64,000 nt of DNA. Source: Bacteroidaceae bacterium (GTDB lineage: Bacteria; Bacteroidota; Bacteroidia; Bacteroidales; Bacteroidaceae). The notes under the pieces are model-generated. The model was not told where the DNA came from. It was given only the letters and a program-made list of their open reading frames with translations, and did no database searches. Both the position numbers and the translations under genes were made by a program. Of this stretch, positions 45,010 to 53,473 are shown piece after piece. Where the stretch lies: positions 1 to 64,000 of the forward strand of contig JAFWXX010000029.1 of the NCBI GenBank assembly GCA_017522915.1, written 5' to 3'. Position 1 is the first letter of the stretch, and each line of letters begins with the position of its first letter.

Positions 45010-46610
45010 AATGAATCCTTTCCGTATATATAATGGTTATAAATTCTTATTTCACGAAGAGCCTTTTCATATTTCTCTTTTTGTTCTTGCAATCTTATCG
45101 ATAGCAATTCATAAGACTTCGCAATAATGGCATATGGCTCGGACCTAGTTGGCGACAAATCATACCATGCATTATATTTTGTTTTCCAATAATTCTTGCG
45201 TTCTGTGGCAAGTACAATCATCTTAGATATGTCTGTATCTTCTGCAACATTTAATTTATTTACTGCCGAATGTCCAGATTCTCCACTAATAACAAGAAAC
45301 TCCTTCATGAAATCATCATCTACTGCAACTGAATTCTCGTATATTCTTAGCAGAAGACTCCATTCTTTTAACTCATGTAAGTCATTCTCAATAGAAGCAA
45401 TCTTTGAATATAGGGCATTCAAAACATTCATCCTTTCTTGAGAGTCTGCGTTCACTCGATCTTTATTGATAGCTTCAAGCAGTTGTATAACACCTCGCTG
45501 AGCTTTAATCAACTGTGCACGGTCTCCAAAATGAGATACTACAAGTTTTATAAATGTGTCAAATCCAGATTTGATTCTTAGAATTTGAGACAACTCAGGC
45601 AGTGTGATTTCGGCATTATTTTGTAATGCTCGCACGCACACATAAATACCATATAGTCCATATTTTAGCACTAACTTTTCTCGGTGATTCTTTGATAATG
45701 CTAAGAAGTCATATTCCTTGACAAACAGATCTGGGCTAAAAAATAAACGAGTAATACATTTATCATCGAGCCTTGCAAGTTGCTTAAAGGCGACTATATC
45801 TTCATTTGTAATTGAAGATGCAGAAAGTCCCATCAAAGCAGAAACAGGTAATATCCTAAATAAGACTTTATTTACTTCAGAACGGCTAGACAAGGTTCGT
45901 TTAATTGCAGAATCTGATGTTTCAATAGGATCGTTGTTTTTCATTATATCCCAATTCATGTCAACCTTGGACAATACACCCAAGGCATTCATAGGGTTTA
46001 TTGAAAATGACATATTCGTTTCTGAATTTTGAAACTCATTTATCAGCTTAAGGGTATCCTCAGACAAACTCTTAGAAAACAACAAAATTACAGCATCGGG
46101 ATTGACTGTTTTAAGGAACTCAATGGTATTCTCTGAATCAACTCTGCTTGTTGCATCCAATCCCGGTGTATCAATAATATTGATATATTTCAGCATTTCA
46201 TAGCTAGAGGTTACTTCTATATATTTCACCTCAGCTTTCAGCGATTGTTGTCCTTGATGAGAAGCCCAATCTGCCCAATCAGTCCTTGCTATCGTCTGCA
46301 TTTTGCCACTTTTGAAATGGACGATAATAGGAGCATTATCATCTCCATATTTCAACCAACTGACATTAAATGTTTCTGCCTCGTGTCCAGTTCTTACAAC
46401 TTCAGCTTTGCCCAATATAGCATTTACGAGCGTCGATTTTGAACTACTGATTCTTCCTACTATTGCCAATTGCATTGGCTCACGCATACGAGAATCTACA
46501 TCGCATATGGATTTTTGTGTATTACTCATCCATCGCGATGTAGACATAATCTGTTTGCACTCAGACAAACAATCTGCAATTTTACTATATACTAAACCGT
46601 CATTGTGCAT
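45006..46610 (-). CDS. Dynamin-like GTPase, second of a pair
   Basis: This 534-residue protein has G1 VGRISSSKST (51-60), G3 IIDTPGLD (145-152) and G4 LSKVD, followed by a long helical region, as in bacterial dynamin-like proteins. The P-loop glycine before the lysine is serine (SSSKST in place of SSGKST), which may weaken or alter nucleotide binding. No clear membrane hairpin is seen, unlike its partner. Pairs of dynamin-like proteins often work as heteromers on membranes. It overlaps the partner by 11 bases. Confidence 0.82.
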   Translation of the reverse strand: MHNDGLVYSKIADCLSECKQIMSTSRWMSNTQKSICDVDSRMREPMQLAIVGRISSSKSTLVNAILGKAEVVRTGHEAETFNVSWLKYGDDNAPIIVHFKSGKMQTIARTDWADWASHQGQQSLKAEVKYIEVTSSYEMLKYINIIDTPGLDATSRVDSENTIEFLKTVNPDAVILLFSKSLSEDTLKLINEFQNSETNMSFSINPMNALGVLSKVDMNWDIMKNNDPIETSDSAIKRTLSSRSEVNKVLFRILPVSALMGLSASSITNEDIVAFKQLARLDDKCITRLFFSPDLFVKEYDFLALSKNHREKLVLKYGLYGIYVCVRALQNNAEITLPELSQILRIKSGFDTFIKLVVSHFGDRAQLIKAQRGVIQLLEAINKDRVNADSQERMNVLNALYSKIASIENDLHELKEWSLLLRIYENSVAVDDDFMKEFLVISGESGHSAVNKLNVAEDTDISKMIVLATERKNYWKTKYNAWYDLSPTRSEPYAIIAKSYELLSIRLQEQKEKYEKALREIRIYNHYIYGKDSL

Positions 46611-48438
46611 TTGTGAATGGATTAGAATAAAGCAACTTCATCTGAGCAGTTATTGTCTCACAAAATTTAGATTTTTGTTCAAGTTCTGCAATTAGCTCCT
46701 TATTTTTATGTTCATTTGTTCTACTTTCCTGAATAGATACTTGTAGTACTTTCATCCTATCTTCGATATCCTTAATAATAGTTTGTAGAACAGATAATAG
46801 ATTTTGATGAAATTTAGCAAACCTATTATTGGTTTGATTTCTCAAATCTGTTAGTGCCAGATTGATTTTTGGCAATATTTGTTGCTGTATTTCTGCTTTC
46901 TTTCTCGTTTCATTTTCGTTGGAAACACTTCTCCAGACAAGTCCAACAGCGGCTGCCAATCCAACAGCCCAACCAATTGGACCACTAGCAAGAACGGATA
47001 CAACTGTAAGAGATAATCCGGCTTTACCTGCAGTAGAGAAAAGCAACTGGCTTGTAAAAGAGTTGAGTTCTTTAAAATCTCCTGTCATTAATGACATATT
47101 GCTACCAACAGTATCCGCGATATCTGATTGGATTTTCTCTGAAATACCTTTAAATGCGGATTCTATTCGTTCGTCTACATCATACGACAACCGTCGTAAA
47201 CGGTCGTTAATTTGAGCAACGAGCCATTTACCATCGTTATTAAGTCCCTTCTCACTAGTCAACAATTTATTAAACTCAATAGAAGTCAATTCTCCTCCAC
47301 GAGTAGATATTAAGTTTGCCACATCATTCCTAGCATCTTCAAATATAGAATTAATTTGCAATCGAGTTTGAGATGTTGGAGTTTCTAATTCCTTACGGTA
47401 AGATGCTAACGCAATCTGCTGACTCATCAATGATTCTAATTCTTTTTGTTTTTCATCTGAACTTTGGTTTAGAGCATTGATTTCGTTTGATATAACTATT
47501 GACGCATTGTTTAACTCTGCAATTATAAAGTCTCTAATTTTTTTATACTGAAATTTTCTGCTTGCTGTTACTTGTGAGATGACACTTGTTAGCACAGCGT
47601 CTTTATTTGACTTATGCAAAAATTCTTCATCCTCTAACGTCGTGTATAGCTCCCAATATTTCGCTGATGTAGGAATGATTTGAGGGCATATTGTATCAGC
47701 GAACTCAAGTTTTACCTTATCAAGGTGAATGTTCAATGTTTCGCTCAGCAATTCATCACATTTATTGACCAATAATATACATGGCTTATTAATGAGTTGA
47801 ATATGGTCAATGTAGAATCTCTTTTCCGAGTCTGTAAGAGGTTCGGCTGCATCTGTCACAAAAACAATTACATCAGCTTTGGGCAATGCCATATGAGTCA
47901 AAATTGCATGACGAGGATCAAGTCCACCAATACCTGGAGTGTCAATAATTGTAATTCCGTTTTTCAAGAATGGGCATGGATACGATAACTCGACAAGTAC
48001 AGTATTGTCAATATCGAGTACATCTCCCATTGTGTATTTTTGTATGTCACCCCATTCTATCTCCTCCGACTTTAATGATTCCATCAAGGTCGGCACTGGC
48101 GATTCACCTATTTTGAAACTATCTGGACTTATGGCGTTAGCGGTATCCAATATGTTACCATAATACCTAACTGCTTTTTTTACTGCTCCATATTTGATTG
48201 TGGTGATTACTGATGTAGCAATACCGGTATCAGTTGGGCATAATTCAGCTCCAATTATAGCATTAACAAGGCTAGACTTTCCTCTTTTGAATTCACCACA
48301 GAATAATACTGTAGCAGAATCTTCGGTAGTTGTAATAGCCTTATCGATCTCCGAAACTATGCTTTTCTTTCCATATGTTTCAAGGGTCGGCGCAATCTGT
48401 TTAAGAAAGCTTCTGAGTTTATCTGCATCAGTCTTCAT
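46600..48438 (-). CDS. Dynamin-like GTPase with membrane hairpin, first of a pair
   Basis: This 612-residue protein has an intact P-loop GEFKRGKSS (48-56), a switch threonine in TGIATSV, G3 IIDTPGIGG (164-172) and G4 LVNKCD (223-228). Helical stalk sequence follows. Near 475-505 is a hydrophobic pair (AGLSLTVVSVLASGPIGWAV and GLAAAVGLVW), the paddle or membrane hairpin of bacterial dynamins. It should bind and reshape membranes on GTP hydrolysis. It is the second gene of the operon, one base after the protease gene. Confidence 0.85.
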   Translation of the reverse strand: MKTDADKLRSFLKQIAPTLETYGKKSIVSEIDKAITTTEDSATVLFCGEFKRGKSSLVNAIIGAELCPTDTGIATSVITTIKYGAVKKAVRYYGNILDTANAISPDSFKIGESPVPTLMESLKSEEIEWGDIQKYTMGDVLDIDNTVLVELSYPCPFLKNGITIIDTPGIGGLDPRHAILTHMALPKADVIVFVTDAAEPLTDSEKRFYIDHIQLINKPCILLVNKCDELLSETLNIHLDKVKLEFADTICPQIIPTSAKYWELYTTLEDEEFLHKSNKDAVLTSVISQVTASRKFQYKKIRDFIIAELNNASIVISNEINALNQSSDEKQKELESLMSQQIALASYRKELETPTSQTRLQINSIFEDARNDVANLISTRGGELTSIEFNKLLTSEKGLNNDGKWLVAQINDRLRRLSYDVDERIESAFKGISEKIQSDIADTVGSNMSLMTGDFKELNSFTSQLLFSTAGKAGLSLTVVSVLASGPIGWAVGLAAAVGLVWRSVSNENETRKKAEIQQQILPKINLALTDLRNQTNNRFAKFHQNLLSVLQTIIKDIEDRMKVLQVSIQESRTNEHKNKELIAELEQKSKFCETITAQMKLLYSNPFTNAQ

Positions 48439-48439
48439 T

Positions 48440-49546
48440 TCACATATACATTAAAAAGTCAGTAGAATAATCCATACAATTGCAATCACAATAGCTCATA
48501 ATATCTAACTGCTGTTGACAAAGAGCCATTGAGTTGAAATCACCGATAGCATTAAATTGGCTCATACAATCATTGTAGAACATATTGTAATCTACTCCCA
48601 TACCAGCTAATGCGAATCTATCAAAATCCATCGGCATATTATATCCCATTGGTTGAATGTCACACCAATTAATGTCGTTGAAGCCATCAAAGCAAGTAGG
48701 ACGCATATAGTCATTAACCAATCCACAGTCTAAATAATCATTAAACATGTAGTTATCCGAGAAGATATCATTAAATCCAATGTTATTGTTGGCGAAATCA
48801 AGGTATGCATTGGTTAAAGATGTCATTGGAGACATGGTTGGCATAGGAGGAACGAAGCTACCTACAGGTGGAACAAAATCGCCCATAGGCATAAATGGAG
48901 GAAGTCCCATGCTGATGTCGTTGAATATTTGGAAGTCAGGATAACTTACTCCTGCTACATCAGGTATATGACCCAACTCTTGGTCGAAGTTTTGCATGCC
49001 TTCAGCAAATTCCGGTGCAGACATATCGGTTGATACCATATAGCAATTGGCATCAGACCAAGCGTCCATAAATTGATCCAGTGGATATGGTTTGCCATCA
49101 TCTCCACTTCCCGGATCCTTAACAATGACCTGAATGTTATTAGGGTCAGAAGTGTCTATCCCTGCAACAATTAAAGCATGATTGCCTCCTGGCTCTCCAA
49201 AGAAATCGTTATACCAGTTTTTTAATTTGTCACTAATAGAATCATTATGCCACATCTCATTAGCATCAAGTCCAACAATCACTTTATGACCTTGAGCTAA
49301 TTCATTGACAAGATTGAAAACATTTGCTCCCTCTTGTCTTGTTACGGGAATATTCGCCAACTCAAGAAGATTTCCAACATCCTGAGGGGCTGTTCCTCCA
49401 TTATACCAACCGTTTACAGCTGCGGTTTGTACTAAATCTACTTCTGAAACCTCAATTCCAAAATCATTCAATATGAGTTGCTGGGACTTAATTGCGCATG
49501 AATCTGGAAAGATCTGCTGTACTTCTGGGTTATAAAAATCTGCCAT
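48440..49546 (-). CDS. C39-like papain-fold cysteine protease with Met/Asn/Asp-rich tail
   Basis: The first 175 residues fit a C39-like peptidase: catalytic cysteine 17 in IFPDSCAIKSQQ, histidine 123 in GGNHALIVAGID, and aspartate 144 in VKDPGSG. There is no signal peptide and no ABC transporter, so it does not look like a bacteriocin exporter. Residues 190-368 are low in charge and rich in Met, Asn, Asp, Phe and Pro (PPFMPMGDFVPP), probably disordered. As the first gene of the operon it may be the effector released or activated by the GTPases; that is inference. Confidence 0.75.
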   Translation of the reverse strand: MADFYNPEVQQIFPDSCAIKSQQLILNDFGIEVSEVDLVQTAAVNGWYNGGTAPQDVGNLLELANIPVTRQEGANVFNLVNELAQGHKVIVGLDANEMWHNDSISDKLKNWYNDFFGEPGGNHALIVAGIDTSDPNNIQVIVKDPGSGDDGKPYPLDQFMDAWSDANCYMVSTDMSAPEFAEGMQNFDQELGHIPDVAGVSYPDFQIFNDISMGLPPFMPMGDFVPPVGSFVPPMPTMSPMTSLTNAYLDFANNNIGFNDIFSDNYMFNDYLDCGLVNDYMRPTCFDGFNDINWCDIQPMGYNMPMDFDRFALAGMGVDYNMFYNDCMSQFNAIGDFNSMALCQQQLDIMSYCDCNCMDYSTDFLMYM

Positions 49547-49635
49547 AGTTTTAAAAAGTTTTGTTTCTTTTAAGAGTGCTAGGCTAATGATATTCTATCA
49601 CAAGTAGTTATTTTTCTTAAATTATTATTACACTG

Positions 49636-49648
49636 TTCCACGAAAGAA
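49636..49648 (+). repeat. TTCCACGAAAGAA motif, copy A
   Basis: One of three exact 13-base copies within 325 bases, next to a truncated integrase. It is in direct orientation with copy B and inverted relative to copy C. Confidence 0.7.
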
Positions 49649-49722
49649 CTCCAAATTTTATGTAAAGTTAATAATAATATTCCAATCAGACGCCGTAATA
49701 ACAAATTATTTTTTCAATGTCG

Positions 49723-49735
49723 TTCCACGAAAGAA
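49723..49735 (+). repeat. TTCCACGAAAGAA motif, copy B
   Basis: Exact second copy, 87 bases from copy A and in the same orientation. Flanking bases differ, so only the 13-base core is shared. Confidence 0.7.
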
Positions 49736-49900
49736 TAATTACACATTCAACTGGCAGACAAATACTTATTGGTCAATAGAGATGGTAATATCCTGATTTA
49801 TACGGTGGTTACAATCGCCTTTTCATACTATTGCATTCTTTAAGATTGTTTTACATCAAACACATATATGATAACACAATTATAATATTTGCATTAAATA

Positions 49901-50575
49901 TTATTCATAACTACCTAACAATCTATAATTTACGCATAAATGATTGTTCTTTCGTGGAATGCGGTCAATGCCTGTATATACCTCTGTAAACGGGTACTGT
50001 TGCTCGATGAGTTTTTTTCTTACTGCCTTGTTATAGATGGCTCGAAGTACTCGCATATAGAACGACACCGAGTTGCGCACTAAACCCCTCTGAACAAGAA
50101 ATGCGTTATAATCTGTAATCACTTGCTCTGTCAAGGCGGATAACGGTAGGTACATATTGTCCAGAAACTCGCTAAAACTGCACATTGTCTTCTCGTAATT
50201 TTTGGCAGTTCCGAGGCGGTTTGTCGCCCGTAGTTGCTCAATTTGCGAACGCATATAATCGAGTACAAGAATATGGCTCTGAGGCGATTTGTAGCGATTG
50301 ATTATCTCACTTACAGAGTAATCGACACCACAACTGTCGAGGTCTAAAATAACCCTTCGCAGCAATGCCACATCGCTGTCGATGCGGTTCTGAATCATCA
50401 GGCTATTCGGAACTGATGGGTCTAACTTTTCTTCATTGGTATTCCACTCTGATGGGTGTACACGAAGCTTTGTTGTAATCTGTTGTGTCTTGCGATTGTG
50501 GGTAATCTGGTAGTAGATAACACCTGTTTTGCCTTCTACTGATGACGGGCGTAACTTAACTTTGATGCTTGCCAT
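49901..50575 (-). pseudogene. Truncated tyrosine integrase, catalytic domain missing
   Basis: The 224 residues cover only the N-terminal part of a Bacteroides-type tyrosine recombinase (about 400 residues usually): an arm-binding domain (IKVKLRPSSVEGKTGVIYYQ), a SAM-like core-binding domain (TAKNYEKTMCSFSEFLDN ... VRNSVSFYMRVLRAIYNKA) and the linker VYTGID. The catalytic domain with R-H-R-Y residues is absent. Sequence diverges after VYTGIDR, exactly at copy C of the 13-base motif. It is probably the remains of the element that brought in the island. Confidence 0.8.
49947..49959 (-). repeat. TTCCACGAAAGAA motif, copy C (inverted, inside the integrase)
   Basis: On the minus strand this is an exact copy, located where the integrase frame leaves the family sequence. 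Its inverted position relative to copies A and B suggests a recombination or inversion junction. Confidence 0.65.
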
Positions 50576-50734
50576 GGCTCTTTTGCTTTATTGGTTGTAC
50601 TTCTATGTTCCGGGAGCTGTTTTCATGCTTCCGGAAATGAAGTTAATAAATGCCTTTGACCAATCTTCTGCAATCTCTTGCAACATGGCTTTCTGTATGT
50701 TATTGCCAATGCTTATGCTAAAAAACTGTTTTTT

Positions 50735-50766
50735 TTTGCCATTTATGGAAAATATTTCTATTTTCG
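50735..50766 (+). promoter_or_regulatory. Promoter for the DUF4301 gene
   Basis: TTTG (50735-50738), a 20-base spacer and TATTTTCG (50759-50766, one base off TAnnTTTG) lie 121 bases before the start at 50888. The remaining stretch from 50576 shows no gene. Confidence 0.55.
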
Positions 50767-50887
50767 CAGTAATTAACGTGAGTCCGATATAAAATCAACC
50801 AAATCGTGAATAAGAGATCCCTCACACAAGGTTCGGGATGACAAGCCTTTGGTTAATTGGAGAGAAAACAACTTAATCCATAATATT

Positions 50888-52402
50888 ATGATCAGTAAAG
50901 CAGACCAGGCGCTTTTGAGCAAGAAGGGCATTTCGGCAGAGCAGGTTGCCGAGCAGTTGAAAACATTCAAGACCGGTTTCCCTTTCCTTAAACTGGAGGG
51001 AGCGGCTACTATCGGCAAGGGTGTGCTTAACCCTTCGCAGGAGGAGATTGAAGAGTATCTTAAGGGCTGGGACAACTATTGTGCCGGCGGCAATGCTATT
51101 CTTAAGTTCGTTCCGGCTTCGGGTGCGGCAAGCCGTATGTTCAAGGACCTGTTTGCGTTCTTGAGTGCCGACTACGATGTGCCGACTACCGATTTCGAGA
51201 AGAAGTTCTTCGATAATGTCGAGAAGTTTGCTTTCTACGGTGACCTCAACGAAATGTGCATCAAGAACAACAAGCTTTCTGTAAAGGAACTTGTAGATAA
51301 GGGCCAGTACAAGAGCGTTGTCTTCAACCTTCTCGATTTCACAGGCATGAACTACGGCTCATTGCCTAAGGGATTGCTCAAGTTCCACACATACGACGGC
51401 GATGCACGCACATCGGCCGAAGAGCATTTTGTCGAGGGTGCGCTCTATGCTGCCACAAATGGGGTAGTGAAGCTGCATTTTACCGTGTCTCCTAATCACA
51501 AGGCTCTCTTCGAAGAGCTTGTTGCCGAGCGCAAGGCCTATTACGAGAATCTCTTCAACGTGAAGTACGATATTACATTCTCTGAGCAGAAACAGAGTAC
51601 AGATACCATTGCGGCCGATGCCGACAATGCTCCTTTCCGCGAGAACGGTGCTCTTGTATTCCGCCCGGGCGGTCATGGCGCGCTCATTGAGAACCTTAAC
51701 GACATCGATGCCGATGTAATATTCATAAAGAACATCGACAACGTCGTTCCCGACCGCCTGAAGCCCGATACCGTTACATACAAGAAACTGCTCGCCGGCA
51801 TTCTCGTGAAGGCTCAGCAGAAGGTGTTCGAGTATCTGCAGCTTATCGACAGCGGCAAATACACACATGAGCAGGTGGAGGAGATGATACGCTTCCTGCA
51901 GCAGGATCTGCAGTGCCGCAATGCCGATATAAAGGATATGGAGGATTGCGACCTTGTTCTCTATCTGCGCAAGAAATTCAACCGCCCGATGCGCGTGTGC
52001 GGTATGGTTAAGAATGTAGGCGAGCCCGGCGGCGGTCCGTTCCTTGCATACAACCAGGACGGTACAGTATCGCTGCAGATTCTTGAGAGCTCTCAGATAG
52101 ATATGTCGAATGCCGATGCGAAGTCTATGTTCGAGAACGGCACACACTTCAACCCTGTTGACCTTGTATGTGCTGTAAAGAACTACAAAGGCGAGAAGTT
52201 CGACCTTCCCAAGTATGTTGACAAGAACACCGGCTTCATCTCCCATAAGTCAAAGAATGGCCGTGAGCTGAAGGCTATGGAGCTTCCCGGCTTGTGGAAC
52301 GGTGCCATGAGTGACTGGAATACTCTCTTCGTTGAGGTTCCTCTTGTTACTTTCAACCCTGTAAAGACGGTGAACGACCTTTTGCGTGAGGTTCACCAGT
52401 AA
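50888..52402 (+). CDS. DUF4301 family protein
   Basis: This protein of about 504 residues matches DUF4301, a Bacteroidota family of unknown function. Characteristic stretches are FVPASGAASRMFKDLFAFL, LLKFHTYDGDARTSAEEHF, FRPGGHGALIENLNDIDADVIFIKNIDN and MVKNVGEPGGGPF. The glycine-rich GAASRMFK and the HGALIENL region resemble nucleotidyltransferase-type binding loops, so a sugar-nucleotide role is possible but unproven. Start at 50888 (MISKADQALLSKKG) is preferred to the upstream valine-rich extension. It has its own promoter and terminator. Confidence 0.82.
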   Translation: MISKADQALLSKKGISAEQVAEQLKTFKTGFPFLKLEGAATIGKGVLNPSQEEIEEYLKGWDNYCAGGNAILKFVPASGAASRMFKDLFAFLSADYDVPTTDFEKKFFDNVEKFAFYGDLNEMCIKNNKLSVKELVDKGQYKSVVFNLLDFTGMNYGSLPKGLLKFHTYDGDARTSAEEHFVEGALYAATNGVVKLHFTVSPNHKALFEELVAERKAYYENLFNVKYDITFSEQKQSTDTIAADADNAPFRENGALVFRPGGHGALIENLNDIDADVIFIKNIDNVVPDRLKPDTVTYKKLLAGILVKAQQKVFEYLQLIDSGKYTHEQVEEMIRFLQQDLQCRNADIKDMEDCDLVLYLRKKFNRPMRVCGMVKNVGEPGGGPFLAYNQDGTVSLQILESSQIDMSNADAKSMFENGTHFNPVDLVCAVKNYKGEKFDLPKYVDKNTGFISHKSKNGRELKAMELPGLWNGAMSDWNTLFVEVPLVTFNPVKTVNDLLREVHQ

Positions 52403-52417
52403 TATGATATCCTGGAT

Positions 52418-52459
52418 AATCGGGAGGTGTTGCAACTGCAGCACCTCCCGATTGTTTTT
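52418..52459 (+). terminator. Intrinsic terminator of the DUF4301 gene
   Basis: AATCGGGAGGTG and CACCTCCCGATT form a strong stem, followed by a T run at 52454-52458. Confidence 0.85.
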
Positions 52460-52503
52460 AGTTGTACATATCAGTTCTATTGTTGTCCTATTTCGTGGTT
52501 GTA

Positions 52504-52536
52504 TTTGGGTTATTGAAAACAAAACATCTATATTTG
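52504..52536 (+). promoter_or_regulatory. Bacteroidota-type promoter for the AraC regulator
   Basis: TTTG (52504-52507), a 21-base spacer and TATATTTG (52529-52536) match the consensus. The start codon at 52559 lies 22 bases beyond, giving a very short leader. Confidence 0.7.
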
Positions 52537-52558
52537 TTCCAAAATCAAAATATAATAT

Positions 52559-53401
52559 ATGGATAAAGTTTTGAGCTTCGATACAGACCGCGTGATGCTT
52601 GTTGAGATAAAGGAACGCCCTCATAATATAGTGCCGACGAAGTGCAACTGCCATTTCATCATTCTATGCGAGGAGGGTGAATGCGATTTGGAACTGGATT
52701 ATACCCAATACAAGCTGAGGAAAGACGGCATGCTGACAATCTTTCCGTTCGATATCATAACAATAACCGGCTTTACTGAAACGTTCAACTGTTCGGTACT
52801 GATATTGCCGACAAGCACATTTGCCCCGATAATGCAGGAGATTAATTTCTCGCAGGCCGATTTCATCAGGCGTAATCCGCTGCAATACTATGACGAGAAG
52901 AGCCTGTCGCTGACCAGAAGAATGTTTGCCATGCTTAAGGATGCCGGCAGTATCCTCGATTATGAACAGTTTGAGACGGTTGCCATCAAAATGGTTGCTT
53001 CCCTGTATATAATACAGAAGAACTACAACCAGAAGAATCATGCAGGCAGCAACGAAAAGAGTGTATATATATCACGTAAAAGAGAACTCTTCCGCAATTT
53101 TATAAAGGAGCTGATAACTTCCCACTCTGTTTCGCGTGAGGTGCTTTTCTATGCCAATGAAATGGGTATCAGCAGCGGATATCTCAACGAAATATGCAAT
53201 GAGGTGTCGAACCACTCGGCTAAGGAGATAATCGATTCGGCTGTGGTTGCACGTCTGAAATATGAGCTTTCATATACCTCGAAAAGTATTCAGGAGCTCT
53301 CCGACGAGTATAATTTCCCAAGCCAGTCCTACTTCAGCCGTTACTACAGAAGGCTTGCTGGAATGACACCGAGCGAGTTCAGGAAATCGCGTTCGAAATA
53401 A
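52559..53401 (+). CDS. AraC-family transcriptional regulator
   Basis: This 280-residue protein has an N-terminal cupin-like sensor (CNCHFIILCEEGECDLELDY; LRKDGMLTIFPFDIITITG) and a C-terminal AraC DNA-binding domain with two helix-turn-helix motifs (VLFYANEMGISSGYLNEIC and IQELSDEYNFPSQSYFSRYYRRLAGMTPSEFR). The signal and target genes are unknown. It is transcribed alone, with a short leader, and lies 72 bases before the radical SAM gene, which has its own promoter. Confidence 0.92.
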   Translation: MDKVLSFDTDRVMLVEIKERPHNIVPTKCNCHFIILCEEGECDLELDYTQYKLRKDGMLTIFPFDIITITGFTETFNCSVLILPTSTFAPIMQEINFSQADFIRRNPLQYYDEKSLSLTRRMFAMLKDAGSILDYEQFETVAIKMVASLYIIQKNYNQKNHAGSNEKSVYISRKRELFRNFIKELITSHSVSREVLFYANEMGISSGYLNEICNEVSNHSAKEIIDSAVVARLKYELSYTSKSIQELSDEYNFPSQSYFSRYYRRLAGMTPSEFRKSRSK

Positions 53402-53423
53402 CAGCGTGAATGTTGTGCCGCTC

Positions 53424-53458
53424 TTTGGTGCAACTTTCGTCCGTTTGTTATATCTTTG
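53424..53458 (+). promoter_or_regulatory. Promoter for the radical SAM gene
   Basis: TATCTTTG (53451-53458) is a perfect -7 box; TTTG at 53424-53427 gives a spacer of 23. A start near 53465 makes the ATG at 53474 the real start and rules out the TTG at 53456, which lies inside the -7 box. Confidence 0.55.
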
Positions 53459-53473
53459 CCTATATTCAATCTC

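Larger units (their letters stand above)
49547..49900. other. AT-rich gap with short repeats upstream of the island operon
   Basis: No gene is visible in this 354-base stretch. It should hold the promoter of the minus-strand operon, but I do not find a perfect -33/-7 pair. Two copies of a 13-base motif lie here (see separate entries). Confidence 0.5.

Noticed and set aside
48440-49546. Bacteriocin-processing ABC transporter peptidase
   Set aside because: The C39-like domain is not followed by membrane or ATPase domains, and no leader peptide gene lies nearby.
50529-50792. 87-residue frame between the integrase remnant and DUF4301
   Set aside because: It overlaps the integrase start and the DUF4301 promoter and has no family character.
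51359-52246. 295-residue antisense open frame opposite the DUF4301 gene (likewise 14560-15444 opposite the M3 peptidase)
   Set aside because: Both are shadows of well-supported genes.
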